Positions 21,838-34,096 of a stretch of DNA of 64,000 bases are shown in pieces. The notes beneath the pieces are model-generated. The model was not told where the DNA came from and searched no databases. It saw nothing but the letters and a program-made list of their open reading frames with translations. Within the stretch, counting starts at the first letter, position 1; every line of letters begins with the position of its first letter. The DNA lies in assembly GCA_964016985.1 (NCBI GenBank), contig OZ024831.1, forward strand, positions 85,950,095 through 86,014,094, written 5' to 3'. Made by a program: the position numbers and the translations under genes. This DNA is from Anodontia alba (lineage: Eukaryota; Mollusca; Bivalvia; Lucinida; Lucinidae).

Positions 21838-23039
21838 TTATGACAAGAAACAGAGAATAGTTTTATAATTACTCAAGATATCATGATATATCTAATACTC
21901 ACTTCCTCGCAATTCTCTATATATCAATATCCCGTGTTTCTGTTTATCATTTTGTTGACTTCAACACTTTTGAGATATACTTCTGAAAAAAAGTACTAAG
22001 GGCGAAATAATTCTGCAATTAATCAATGTAGATTTATATTTTGAAAAAAAGATTGGTAAGGCATGTTCAATGTAGTAAGAAGTGATTGCGAGATGACGCC
22101 AGTTCTGGAAGAATATAAACTAGTATACGGTCTAGAGTATATGCTCCAAGAGCTGTACAATTTTTGTACAGTGACATCTGAGATGTTTTCAGTAGTTATA
22201 TAATTACTTCTGTATGCCACTGACCGCAGAGTTGTCTGTTTAAACAGAAAACAATTTCAGTTTGCGAGACTTGTTGCAGAGACATTTTAATGTATTTACA
22301 AGCAAGGCTGACGGAAATTCTATTCAATTTAATTCCATTATTATTTTTTTCGTTATTATTATTATCATTATTATTATTATTGTTGTTGATATTGTAGTTG
22401 TTGCTGTTGTTGTTTTATTGTTGTTTTAGATAAGCATTTAAACTATTTTTCATTTATCCCTACAACATTTACGTTAGTATAAGTAATGCTTTTCAACTGA
22501 TAAGCTTCTACAAATAATTTAATAACCTATGGACATATTTAACTGCTGAATCAATTTTCCTCTGGACATATTAGTTAAACAATAATCTAACAGATCAAGC
22601 CAGATTTCTTCTTCTCATTTAAGATTTCGAGAATATAATCCAGGCTGTGCAACCCATAAAAGTATTGAGGATGTGAACCAGCTGGTTCTTATTAGCAGGC
22701 GATTTAAATGTCATAAGCTGAAGGAGACTTCCGTTGTCTCGTGGTTCCTTAGAAACTATATATTATGGGCATGTACATATGTCAAAGGACTGTGCAAGAT
22801 GGAAGACCAGAATGACCACAGTAAATTTCAGGAAAGTCAGGTTTTCAACAGCTAAATAGTATAATCGTGATCATGAGGGCTTTCGCTCAGTGTAAGGAAC
22901 ACGTAATGAAAGATAGTTTTACTACTATGATCTAGAAAGTAAACACGTCATTGGAGTAGAAGCACACGAGGGTACCATGGACCAAAGCATCTATATGTTG
23001 GAAGAAGATTGTGACCACTGTGCTTTGGGATAATTAACC
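21838..23039. other. Intergenic AT-rich sequence
   Basis: Contains an ATT/GTT microsatellite-like patch at about 22340-22420. No gene or known repeat recognised. Confidence 0.55.
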
Positions 23040-24880
23040 AACTTGCCGGCGGGTCGGGCCTCAGATTCTATGACGGCTCCGGCCTAAAGACTTTTAAGTC
23101 GATTGGTGCCTGATTCTCTGGCACTGAACGGGCTCACCGGAGTCAAACTGTTGGTTTTCTTTTGCTTCAGCATTTCAATGATTTCTTGCTGTCGAGTCGT
23201 CATCGTTGTTTCATCTCTGTACTCGTTTGATTTTTATGTTCTCGATGAGTTAGAAACCCTTCACGCGGGCTGAAAAAATATCTTGTGTGTAATATGGCAG
23301 AACTAAGGGCGAGGGTTGTGGCCACGTAGAATCGATTTATATCCCAAGTAAAATGTTTACTGACCGTCTCAAGGCTTCTGTTTCTTCTGTGGTTTACCAA
23401 TTCTGTCATATTATGTCTTTGCACGTATGTTCTGGTGAAAATTTTGTTTTGGATAGCCGTTTGGACTATTTTTGGGAAGGAAGCTGTCCTTTGGGCTTTC
23501 TTCTTGTAGTGTCTTGATTGTGGTGCCGTTGCTTTAAGTGCGCCCTTCTTTCCATTTGGTGTCTTGGACGGAAGGTGTTGGGTATTTGTATCGATTCCTG
23601 ATCATTGCATTCCTTCCTGTTGTGACGGGTGCGTGTACATATCAGTCAAAGAGAAATGCCATGGCAAACCTAAGCGTGGTGTTCTTTTTCCAATGCTCCA
23701 GTTCATACTAGCCAAATTGCAACGGATGCTGTAAATGAATGGGGATTTGAAGTGTTGCCACACCTGCCTTGTTCACTTGGCATTGCCCTTGTGGATATAA
23801 TCTGTTCCTAAAACAAAAAACAGCATATCCGCGGAAAAGATATGCAAGTAGTGGCAATGAACGTATGAATGCTGTTCAGGCTGGGATAGTCTACGACAAA
23901 CTGCATTCATAGATGTTTACACAATTATGGTTGGTAACTTTGCTTCCCTCTTTAATTGCACGATGGTGGGTCAGTCCTCAGACTAAATGACGACTCCCTT
24001 CTCAATCTGTTTCAGATGGTCGGTGCCTCATTACAATGTCTATGGACAGGTCTACCGTGGTACAATTTGTGGTTTTCTTGTGTTCTGGCTTCAGATCGCC
24101 ATTGAGCCTTTTGCTTTGTTTCATCACAGTGGATTTGATTGTATGTGTCTCAAAGTGAAGTTTCAGATGAGGTAGAGGACCCCTACGCGGACCGAACATA
24201 TATGTGTAATTTAGAACTGCATAATACTTGGGGGTGAGGTTCGCGCGAGTAAAACTAGCTTAAGCCCCCTCTCCACCTCCCCTACCCCAAGTAGTTTTTC
24301 CTACTTACTGTTCAAAGGCGGTTCCTCTGTTGCAGTTCTTCTTTGTGCGTGCGTACGTCTGCAATTTCATGTGTGGCGTTTATGGTGACCTTACTTGTTC
24401 CTCATCTCTTCTTCCTTTCGTGCCTCAGGAGGGCTATGCTTTGTGATTGTGGTCTTCCTGGGTATGGGATGATGCTTAAACTAATTTTACATAATCGAAA
24501 CTTTGCTCTTTATTATGATGCAGCTCAAATTTACACGTGTGCATTTGTTCGACGTATATATAGTGTCTTGTTTGTCGTTTTCTAGTCTTCTGGCTTTAGA
24601 TCACCATTGCGCCCTTTGCTCTTTTTATAGTAGTGTTTGTGATTATGTATGTTTCATTGTGATGTTTCACTGAGGAGCTGGAGGACCTCTATGTGGCCCG
24701 ATTATATCGTTGTACCTTGGAGCTGCATCGGAAATAAGGGTGAGAGTTCGTGCAACAATCATGAAACACAGCTTTACCGAGACTGGAAAACTGGATTAAG
24801 CTCCCGAATAATTTTTCTACTGACCGTTCCAAGACGGTTCCTCTGTTGCGTTAATGGTTCATATGAGGCGTTTGCTTTAT
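23040..24880. repeat. Region of a multi-copy dispersed repeat
   Basis: Related blocks recur in order: CTTCAGATCGCCATTGAGCC / CTTTAGATCACCATTGCGCC (24090, 24593), GAGGTAGAGGACCCCTACG / GGAGCTGGAGGACCTCTATG (24170, 24675), and GCGGTTCCTCTGTTGC / GACGGTTCCTCTGTTGC (24320, 24832). An inverted copy is at 62000-62340 and a fragment near 42790-42920. No intact ORF; class unknown. Confidence 0.5.
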
Positions 24881-24956
24881 TGACCGGCGCGGGAATATAG
24901 CTTTGGATTTTTACATATGGGAGCGTGTTCGATCAGCTCACTAAGGACTTTTTGTA

Positions 24957-24995
24957 TTTGCCGGGATCGTCGGTTTGTGACGATCCCGGCAAATA
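24957..24995. repeat. Perfect small hairpin
   Basis: TTTGCCGGGATCGTC and GACGATCCCGGCAAA are exact complements around a short loop. Confidence 0.8.
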
Positions 24996-25195
24996 TAAAA
25001 CATCTTATTACAAAGTGTGTTATAAACAGATTAATGTCTATTTTTTTTTTCATTTCAATCAAGAAATTTCATAAAGCTTAATAAAAGCAAACATTTTCGG
25101 TGCCAGATTTCAGACGACATTGTCGTCTGTTTTTTCTTTTTTAACAAACTATCGCTTGAAAAGAAGTTTATACGTAAAGTTGAAAGACGGAATGT

Positions 25196-25236
25196 CAAAC
25201 AGCGTAGATCCAGATGGATCTATGCTGTTTGCAAAA
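25196..25236. repeat. 65-bp hairpin repeat, short variant
   Basis: CAAACAGCGTAGATCCAGAT pairs with GGATCTATGCTGTTTG; the GACGCC centre is missing. Confidence 0.65.
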
Positions 25237-25724
25237 GCCTGTCGGTTTCGCCTGTGGCAGTGAAAGTTAAAAAATCACATTATTGTTCGATTTTACCTGT
25301 TACATTGAAAATTTATTAAACTTTAGTATACCCTTGTCCCATATCTCTATGTAAACATGAACAAAATTTGCGCCGGACGTTTACGTCTAAATATTTTGTC
25401 TTGTCATTATTTGCTTCGCATCTCTCCTTCTTATGGTACCCCAGGAAGACTGTGCTTCATGATTCTGGCATTTCCTGCGTGTCTTAGCCTACCGTGTTCG
25501 ACCTAATTACCGCACATAACCCTATAAGCGCACAGTCAAGCAATTCTGTAGTCTTCAGTTCAGATTATAGCCAGAGTACTGTTTGTCAACATCTTTATAA
25601 AGGCATATTGGGTACCCATTTGAATCGACTTTAAAATGTTTCACGAAGTTTATGATGTTGATAGGAAGTTATGTTAATACCTAAGTTGAATTAAACGCCT
25701 TAACAACATTGGTTTGATTTACCT
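25237..25724. other. Intergenic sequence without recognised features
   Basis: AT-rich, no open frame of interest. Confidence 0.55.
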
Positions 25725-25725
25725 C

Positions 25726-25763
<38 letters not shown>

Positions 25764-25771
25764 TCTCTCTC
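25725..25771. repeat. (GA)n with short (TC)n inverted end
   Basis: GA repeats to 25763 followed by TCTCTCTC, so the end can fold back. Confidence 0.9.
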
Positions 25772-25948
25772 ATAACGAAACAGGAACAAATCAACAACAA
25801 AAGGAGCAAAAGTTAGTCCCCATAGAAATACCAACAAATTAGTCGGTATTTAACTTAGTAGATGAAATACGAAAATCAGGTATTTGAATGAAGTTTACAT
25901 GTCTGTTAGTTAACCCTTCTCTTGCTGAACACGACATGCCCAGTCTTA

Positions 25949-26015
25949 GCAAACAGTGTAGATACAGATCAGTTGGCTTCTGAAGAAGCCGACTGATCTG
26001 GATCTGCACTGTTTG
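25949..26015. repeat. 65-bp hairpin repeat, copy
   Basis: GCAAACAGTGTAGATACAGA and its inverted partner GATCTGCACTGTTTG meet at GGCTTCTGAAGAAGCC. Confidence 0.75.
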
Positions 26016-26140
26016 TCATTAAATATGTGAATTTCTATCAAAAACCCGGATCAAGTAATCTGATTGGCTGGAAATTAGAAGCGGGCGTGGCATCTTAATT
26101 TATTCAGCATGACAAAGGTTAAAACATTAGGCTTGTATTT

Positions 26141-26296
26141 GGGCTGCGCCATGGGAAAGCGTGTCTTCGGGCATATGTGAACAGCGAAAGCCAAGATAAG
26201 CCTGTGCATCCACGCAGTCTATTCAGGGCCTTCACAGTTCGCTAACAGATTTATCGGACACTATAGAATATATGAATGGAGAGCAAATGCCCTGAT
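26141..26296 (+). mobile_element. Complete copy of the 155-bp GGGC...GCCC repeat
   Basis: It runs from GGGCTGCGCCATGGGAAAGC through CTGTGCATCCACGCAGTC to GGAGAGCAAATGCCC. This copy defines the ends of the element seen at three 5' splice sites. A second palindromic piece (CGCATGCGCAGGTCGATAAG) follows to about 26360. Confidence 0.65.
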
Positions 26297-26656
26297 GATA
26301 CTTTGCGCATGCGCAGGTCGATAAGAATCTGCGCATGTGCGAAGGCACATTTCGCTTGTCAAGGCCCACCTATATACATTGTACATGTATATTTGGAGTA
26401 CAAAATCACGTGTTTGTAAGATGCTTATTTGTTTGTTACTTAAAAAGCGTTAGGCTTATATTTGATGCCTCTTTTTGCTTCCAAAAGTTCCTTCTTTTCA
26501 GAATGTAATTATTTTCACATATCGCTGATGATAAAACTTCATTCTTCTGGTCCATTGGGATTATTGAGCTCCTTGGATATATTTGAAAATAAAATATCTC
26601 TCAGCCATGTGCTAGAAGGCGTGAGCAGTGTTGTATGCTAAATTACTGTTCATGAA

Positions 26657-27223
26657 CCGGGCCCAGTTGTTCAAAGCTTAAAGATTCCATATTCCTCAAA
26701 AATAGACATCTTTCTTTTATCCATGAAAGGTTTAATAAATTGATATTGAGTATTAATACGATCATAAAATGTGGCATCTGACAGTCTGTAAAATTTCAGT
26801 TAGTCTCTCGTTTTTGAACTGGATCAAAAATGAAATCATGATATTTCATCATATCTCTGAATTAAGGTTGCAACATAAATTCAGAGATACGATAAAAAAA
26901 ATCATTTCATTTCAATCATCGATAGACTAACTGAAATTTTACAGGCTTTCAGATGCCACATTTTATGTTCGTATTAATACCTTGTATCAATTTTCTAAAC
27001 CTTTCTTGGATAATAAAATGTCTATTTTTGAGGAATATGGAGCTTTTAACGAAGTTGTAAGCTAACGTGACGTTAACATTTCTAACTTGAAATATGGCAA
27101 ATACATTGATACATTTTTTTGTAGCAAAAATATTAATGTATTTGAAAATACCTTAGCTACAACAGCTAACGAGTTTGTCATTAACGGGCTTGTTAAGCTA
27201 GCGATGCTTTGAACAACTGGGCA
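26657..27223. mobile_element. GGGCCCAGTTGTTCAAAG MITE, copy 4, carrying a nested palindromic element
   Basis: The outer ends are GGGCCCAGTTGTTCAAAG and GCTTTGAACAACTGGGC. In place of most of the family's left arm there is a different palindrome, 26680-27048, whose ends are ATTCCATATTCCTCAAAAAT and ATTTTTGAGGAATATGGAGC and whose arms include AAAATGTGGCATCTGACAG. Confidence 0.7.
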
Positions 27224-27668
27224 TGGATTGAAAAATCGAGTCGATATATTCGATGTGTTGTTTAGCTCCCAAAGTATTCTCCTTTCAGAATCGTTCTGTC
27301 TTGTCAGTGAAGTTGTCCGGATGTGACGAATGGGAAATACTACCATTTCATTGTAGATAGCTTCACTGCATGTAGTAATATGCCAGAAAACAGACTGACT
27401 CAAGCAAATGGGTATCTTTTCAGATTAACCCCATTCCACCCAACCCTAAATTTCAGTAACCAGTCGGGCGATCACGTGTCCTGATGACAAAAAGAAAATT
27501 TCGCCTTATTTTTCGATTGGCATGAGAATGACATTTTTTTCCATGTGCTAACTCTTTTCCGTTTTCAGAATCTAATTTTGGTAACGACCCACTTTGTAAA
27601 CGCTACAGCGAGCTCAATAATTGCTGGAATATGACCGCCACTAAACTGTGCACTTTTCACTTGCATAC

Positions 27669-27699
<31 letters not shown>

Positions 27700-28005
27700 A
27701 ACTGAGTATACCGAAAGCAGTAAATCTTCTATCGTAATAAAGCAAAACTGCAAGACCTTGCGGGCTGGGACATTTTGGAGAAGTCGGCGGAAATTATCTC
27801 TACAGCTTTGTCATTGGACCAATTTATCCCGGAAACATCGAACGGAAAAAAAATATTTAAAGCAGATTCTAAAAGGAATAACTCTTGAGAGCTACGAACT
27901 GAAAACAAATTTTCTGGGCCAGGCTAGTTGGTTTCGGCCAATTAGGCCTCATCATGACCCTCATATAGATTTTCAAAAATCCAGGGATTAGCTCAATGAT
28001 CACTA
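27224..28005. other. Intergenic sequence with a poly-A run
   Basis: 29 A residues at 27669-27697; otherwise no recognised feature. Confidence 0.6.
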
Positions 28006-28708
28006 CCCAGCAGGCACAGGACGTTTATACAACTCCATGACGTTGCATCGACGTTGAGGCGACGTTTTATTTTATTGTTAGCGGTGAAATCAGTGTATAT
28101 CTGGTGAAAATAAAAGAGGTATCAAACATTAGTGAAATGATATCGCATCATAACACTAGTGAAATGATATCACATCATTTCACCAGTGACTGATACGATG
28201 TATATTTTCACTCCTCGCTTCGGATGACTTCGGTTTTCTTCATTGTTTCAAAAGCGGATGTTACCTCCACTTCAGATTTTTGAACACCTCTAACTTCTTT
28301 GTTTCTGAACTAAACTGTCAAGTGTTGGTATGCATTTTCTTAGTTAGAATGTAAGGAACATTTTGGTATCAAGATTATTTTGGTTTGCCGAAACTTTTTG
28401 TTTTTGTGTCTCCAGCGTTTCACATGTTAAGCACTGAACGTCGACGCGTTCATGTTTTGCTTGGTGACGTTAGTTATGACGTCAGAAACACGCATTGGCG
28501 TGTAAACAATAAAATAAAAAGAAAATTTACTCTTTTTCAGTGAATACCATAAAAATTTTCATCTCGTATAAGGAAAAATTCAAATTTTCACTCGTGCTTC
28601 GCACTCGTGAAAATACTGATGTTTTCATTACACTCGATGACAATAATTATGGTATTCACAGCAAAAGAGTAAATACCCTCAATGTATTAACATCATGTGC
28701 CTGCTGGG
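28006..28708 (+). mobile_element. Nested elements: CACTCGTGCTTCGCACTCG repeat inside a CCCAGCAGGCAC palindrome
   Basis: The outer ends CCCAGCAGGCACAGGACG and CATGTGCCTGCTGGG belong to the palindrome whose uninterrupted copy is 41203-41310. The inner element, about 28065-28680, is a string of hairpin modules: a TTTATTTTATTGTTAGCGG start with an inverted match at 28497-28520, then TTTCACTCGTGCTTCGCACT, then inverted GTGAATACCATAA/TTATGGTATTCAC. Other copies of the inner element are at 33505-34096 and 58062-58652. Confidence 0.7.
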
Positions 28709-28914
28709 TAAGGACTAGACAATATAAATCACGCTTTTAAGAGGTACAGGTAACTGTCTTCTTGATAAGTTTTGAACAACCCTGAAGTAATACGACACAA
28801 TGACAGGGTTTTCCGGGTTTTAAAATGAGGATCCTAGGAACTCCCTTATGTAGAATTAAGGGGTCCTTTACTAAGATTCAGGGGTGTATTGTTTAAAAGT
28901 GGTTAACCCTTAAA

Positions 28915-29095
28915 GCGCTAATCACATCTACAGCAGACGACACTTTGAAGTACTCCAGAGAAATAAGACGACATTTCATGTGAATTGTCTGCTAGGCAGA
29001 CAATTCACATGAAATGTCAAGTCTTATTTTTTTTTCTGAAAAATAAAATCAATTTTAGAATGTCGTCTGGTACAATTTCTTTAGTGCTTTAATGG
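28915..29095. repeat. GACATTTCATGTGAATTGTC hairpin repeat
   Basis: A long perfect stem, ACATTTCATGTGAATTGTCT against its complement, is centred near 28995. It is flanked by GTCGTCTG-type arms. Same family as 30715-30785 and 56520-56590. Confidence 0.65.
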
Positions 29096-29579
29096 TTAAC
29101 TTTTCCTTGAATATAGCCTTTTAGATCACAGGTAGATTAAAATACAAAGCTATAGATAGATAATACTAATTTTGGAATGATCATACATGCCTCACTAAGG
29201 ACGCTTGCCACTAATTTTTAAGGGTCCAAAACAAGGTTTTGTGGGTAAAAACTGCCAAAATACGAGTCAGGGAAAAACCCTGCAATGACTAAATCGGTAC
29301 ACCTGTCAATACCTAATTTAAAGCACAATGACACGACTGACAGATGCGGACTTTGAAAAATGCCTTTGTAGAATTAAGATTTTAAATCTAATTAGCAGAA
29401 CATTTTATAATTAATGTGCTTTCTATATCCCCCGGAAAGACGACTTTCGTTAAGCGCTTTATTCTAAATGAAAACATTGATTTCTGACGGACAATGTCTT
29501 ATCCGGAGCCATTTGCCTTTTGCGTTTCTCTGCCGTGTTTTAATTTTATGGCCAAAAATGGGCCCGGTATATGCATTTT
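29096..29579. other. Intergenic sequence without recognised features
   Basis: No gene or family recognised. Confidence 0.5.
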
Positions 29580-30020
<441 letters not shown>

Positions 30021-30397
30021 CTACAATTTATGGTGGAAAAGAAAGTTATTGCGAAAAATTAAGCGGAAAAACATAAAATAGAGTTTAATGTACTCCTTTG
30101 TGTGTCGAAATTGCAAATCTCTCCGGGAAATAATTATTGTATTTTAAACTAAGGGTGCATTAACCTCTATTTATTCTCTGTTTGACCGAATAATTTCTGT
30201 CAATCCAGGGACGAAGTAGAACAGCACGAGAAAAGGGGATTGACTGCAACAGAATTTATAAACAACATTGTCTCTTTTACCCATTTATGCCGAGTGGACT
30301 CTTCTACTTGAACTCTTTGGACCGGTCCATTTCCAGTATAAAGGGCGTCTGATTAGTTTTCAATACTACCATGTTGAGGGAAATTCCCGTATTTAAT

Positions 30398-30462
30398 GCA
30401 AACAGTGTAGATCCTGATCAGACGCCGCATGATGCGGCGTCTGATCTGGGTCTACAGTTTGC
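30398..30462. repeat. 65-bp hairpin repeat, copy
   Basis: TGCAAACAGTGTAGATCCTG, centre GACGCCGCATGATGCGGCGTC, right arm TGGGTCTACAGTTTGC. Confidence 0.8.
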
Positions 30463-30510
30463 CAATGCCCCTTTTACTGGACGCTACGCATAAATGTGTT
30501 AAGATGTTAA

Positions 30511-30662
30511 TGCAAAGGTTTTACAGAAAGTAATATTTATATAGATAGCGTAGAATGTCACCCAATTTGTTTAAGAATTTTGTTGCTACATTAATTTTTT
30601 GTCCAAATATCGTATTCCACATTTCTTAAACAATGTCAATAGAACTTTATCGCATAGCATTC
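30511..30662 (+). repeat. 150-bp direct repeat, unit 1
   Basis: TGCAAAGGTTTTACAGAAAG through CTTTATCGCATAGCATTCT is almost identical to 32211-32465, about 1.7 kb away. Confidence 0.8.
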
Positions 30663-30714
30663 TAGGTAAAAAATCAGCAGATGGCATTTTAAAATATTTG
30701 TCTTATTTTTCATC

Positions 30715-30785
30715 GTAAACAGGCTTTGACATTTCATGTAAATTGTCTCCATCAGAGACAATTTGCATGAAATGTCATAATCTGT
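30715..30785. repeat. CATTTCATGTAAATTGTCTC hairpin repeat
   Basis: GACATTTCATGTAAATTGTC pairs with GACAATTTGCATGAAATGTC around CTCCATCAGA. Confidence 0.7.
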
Positions 30786-31183
30786 TTTCTGAGAAATATT
30801 AGAACGAAAAATATAAATATATCAATTTGTCGTCTGCTGCATTAGCCTAGAGAGTGGTAAAGATGAATCCAACTCAGGGGTACTTAAGCTAAAAGCACTA
30901 TCAAGTCGTCGTTAATCCTTTCTTTCGTAAGAAGTCACCGTCTTTCTTGTTCATGCATAATGTGAAAGAAGCCTTGAGTTCGTCCTCGTCATAGATTCTG
31001 AAAGGAATTTTCCTTTAGAGCGATGAACACGCGCAAACCTGAATATAGCTAGAGTGTCGAAGTTTTCTAGGTCAAACCATGTGTTTACTGTGGCCAGCAT
31101 TCTTTGGGTTTTGGCTTGTTATCTGTCTGTCATGGTTCACTTTAATCTTCCTCTTGGTGTCATTGGTAGGCTATTTTCTAAGG
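30786..31183. other. Intergenic sequence without recognised features
   Basis: No gene or repeat recognised. Confidence 0.5.
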
Positions 31184-31630
31184 CTGGCACGATTAATCGG
31201 ATAATCGATTAATTAATCGATAAATTCAACAAAAATGATAATCGTTACAAATTTGCTAATAATCGATCATTTGTTACTTTACCATATTTACCCTTAGTAG
31301 TCAGACACATCAACTTGTTACCATATTTTATCGAAAATTTGAACAAGTACAATTTACTACCCAACGTTGTGTCTAAAAATAGCTGGATGAGTGGCAAACA
31401 TTGTAGACCCTGATGAGACGCCGCATTTTGCGGCGTCTCATCTGGGTCTGCACTGTTTGCTCAGGTCTGTCTGACCAAATACATACAGTAAAGTATAACA
31501 TATGATAAGAGTCATATTCAGACAGACAGGTTAAATTTTGACCAAATTTTCAGTGATTACTAATCGATTATCGATCACAATGGCAGGACTGATAATCGAT
31601 TATCTTTTTAGCTCTGATTAGCCAGCCTTA
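31184..31630. mobile_element. AAGGCTGGC-ended element with ATCGATTA arms (possible hAT MITE)
   Basis: Left end AAGGCTGGCACGATTAATCG, right end CTGATTAGCCAGCCTT. Inner arms are TAATCGATTA-rich inverted repeats. A 65-bp hairpin repeat copy sits inside (31394-31460). I could not see a clear 8-bp target duplication, so the hAT assignment is weak. Confidence 0.55.
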
Positions 31631-31647
31631 CAATATTTTCTGTAAAG

Positions 31648-31938
31648 CCGGCCTCGGTGGTCCGACTGGAGACCAGGAGATCGCGGGTTCAACCCCTGCC
31701 GAGGTAGGCAACATTCTTTCGTGGAGATTGATCATGAAATATTTTCTACGGTCATTATCTCCCTTCCGCTGATTCAAAAAGGGTAGTTGTCAGTTTCTGG
31801 CGAAAGAATGTGCACAATACTGGTTAACCGCCTAGAGGACTAAGCCTGCCCAGTAAACGTGTGGTTAGGTAAACTAACCGCGCTCGACATGACCCCATTG
31901 GGTTGACTGGGCCGTAAAGTCTCAACACAAACAAACAA
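31648..31938 (+). mobile_element. tRNA-derived SINE with CAAA-rich tail
   Basis: The head has CTCGGTGGTCCGACTGGAG and GCGGGTTCAACCCCTGCCG (B box). The body ends TGGGCCGTAAAGTCTCAACA and the tail is ACAAACAAACAAA. Confidence 0.75.
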
Positions 31939-32210
31939 AATTTTCTGTAAATATGGCTATTTCTGGACCACTATTTTTTGTGAAAATAAAATGTGATCAT
32001 GCGGGAAAGAGTCTGTAAAAGCCGATCCTGTTATATTTGTTTTCTCGCGATTAACACCTAAGGGAAGCATGAGGATACTTGATACAACTCGATGATTTTT
32101 TTCACCAATTTTGACAAGGCTGATAACTTTTGTAGCTTCCTGCACACAAAGACCCGTCTGAAAAGCTCGAGTGGAGAGAGGGGCGGGGGTGGGTGGGTTA
32201 CTTTCTATAT
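31939..32210. other. Intergenic sequence
   Basis: No recognised feature. Confidence 0.5.
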
Positions 32211-32465
32211 ATGCAAAGGTTTTACAGAAAGTAATATTTATATAGATAGCGTAGAATGTCACCCAATTTGTTTAAGAATTTTGTTGCTACTTTCTGTATA
32301 TGCAAAGGTTTTACAGAAAGTAATATTTATATAGATAGTGTAGAACGTCACCCAATTTGTTTAAGAACTTTGTTGCTACATTAATTTTTTGTCCAAATAT
32401 CGTATTCCACAGTTTTAATATTTCTTAAACAATGTCAATAGAACTTTATCGCATAGCATTCTGGG
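32211..32465 (+). repeat. 150-bp direct repeat, unit 2 with an internal partial duplication
   Basis: The first 80 bp (TGCAAAGGTTTTACAGAAAG onward) occur twice in a row (32211 and 32300). The rest follows the 30511-30662 unit with few changes. Confidence 0.8.
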
Positions 32466-32939
32466 TAAGAAAAGTACGGATGTGCGTGCCGAATGACCCC
32501 CTAATTCAGTGCTGCCAGGTATATGATTTGCCCCCTTTTTCAACAGAAAAGTATATGACTGACCCGATTTTTTCTTGATTGGTATATGAAAGGCCCTGCT
32601 TTTCAAAGAATAGACTTGTCCAAGTGATAAGGAGAGACTTAGTCTAAATGCGTGCCAGTGTTCAAGATGATAGATAAATGGCGTTTAGTTTGTGAAAAAC
32701 AATTGTATATTTGTAATCATGTATGCAAATTGCGAAGAGTAGGTTCTATATGAATGGGTATAAAAATCAATCCAGACGATCAAGTATATGAATGGGACTG
32801 TTGTTTTTTTTGTTTTTGTTTTCCAAAGACCAGGTATATGAATGGGGTAGGTTTCGCAATACTGGCTCGCACACACGTACCACAATTACTACCAAGTTAC
32901 TCCCACTCCCCTCATACTGAAAAGGATCTAATCTAAAAG
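32466..32939. other. Intergenic sequence with GGTATATGAAT-type short repeats
   Basis: Variants of CAGGTATATGAATGGG recur near 32517, 32581, 32751, 32784 and 32830, a loose degenerate repeat. No gene. Confidence 0.45.
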
Positions 32940-33320
32940 AAAAGAATTTGCTCCCAAATGGAGCTAATTCTTTTATTTTAGAGTAGACCTTTTCACAGAA
33001 GGGAGGCACTTGGGACCAAAGGCTTTTCATTTAGAGTAGATCTCTTTACAGAAGGCAGACACTTGAGAGCAGAATCCTTACTTTTAGACCTCTTTACAGA
33101 AGGGAGGCACTTTGGAGCAAATTGTTTTCTTTTGAAGTAGATCTCTTTACAAAAGGGAGGCACTTAGGAGCAAAGTATTTTCTTTTAGAGTAGACCTCTT
33201 TACAGAAGGGAGGAGCAAATTATTTTCTTTTAGAGTAGACCTCTTTACAGAAGGGAGGCACTTAGGAGCCAATTCTTTTCTCTCAGAGTAGACCTTTTTA
33301 CAGAAGGAAGGCAAAACAAT
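32940..33320 (+). repeat. Tandem array of about seven 50-bp units (GTAGACCTCTTTACAGAAGG)
   Basis: TTTTAGAGTAGACCTCTTTA, CAGAAGGGAGGCACTTAGGA and GCAAATTCTTTTC repeat with small changes. Single copies of the parent repeat are at 45830-46110, 55870-56070 and 61320-61560, where the block forms one hairpin. Confidence 0.75.
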
Positions 33321-33504
33321 TTCGACAAAGTTGTCTTCCGTGAAAGTGTATCTCCATCCCTTAAGACAAATTTCTAGTGAAATTACTATACTACACTGCT
33401 CGGTATACAGGCTGCTTCAAGCAAAACGTGTCTTGGAGCATGTATGAAGAGGACCAAGATCAGCCTGTCCAACCATTCAGTCTGATCACGGATGTAGAAT
33501 CATT
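33321..33504. other. Intergenic; GGGC-type palindrome fragment
   Basis: AAGATCAGCCTGTCCAACCA near 33445-33490 is a decayed piece of the dispersed CAGATCAGCCTGCG repeat. Confidence 0.45.
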
Positions 33505-34096
33505 TTTTATTTTATTGTTAGCAGTGAAATCAGTGTATATCTGGTGAAGCTAAAAGTGGTATCAATCAATAGTGAATTAATATCGTATCATTTCACAAGT
33601 GACTGATACGATTTATATTTTCACTGCTCGCTTTGGACGACTTCGGTTTTCTTCATTGTTTCAGAAGTGGATGTCACCTCCACTTCAGATTTTTTAATAT
33701 CTCTAACTTCTTTATTTCTGAACTAAACTATCAAGTGTTGGTATGCATTTTCTTAGTTAGAATGTAAGGAACATTTTGGTATCAAGATTATTTTGATTTG
33801 CCGAAACTTCTTTGTTTTTGTCTCTCCAGCGTTTCACATGTTAAGCACTGAGCGTCGACGCAATGACGTTCATGTTTTGTTTGGTGATGTCAGTTATGAC
33901 GTCAGAAACGCGCATTGGCGTGTAAACAATAAAATAAAAAAGAAAATTTACTCTTTTCTAGTGAATACCATAAACATTTTGATCTCGTGTAATGAAAACA
34001 TTCAAATTTTCACTCGTGCTTCGCACTCGTGAAAATATTGATGTTTTCATTACACTCGATTACAATATTTATTTGCAGCAAAAGAGTAAATATCCT
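33505..34096 (+). mobile_element. CACTCGTGCTTCGCACTCG multi-hairpin element, copy 2
   Basis: Matches the inner element of 28006-28708 from TTTTATTTTATTGTTAGCAG to AGCAAAAGAGTAAAT with small indels, in the same orientation, but without the outer palindrome. Confidence 0.75.

Noticed and set aside
31650..31715. tRNA gene
   Set aside because: The B box is good, but the unit continues into a SINE body with a CAAA tail.
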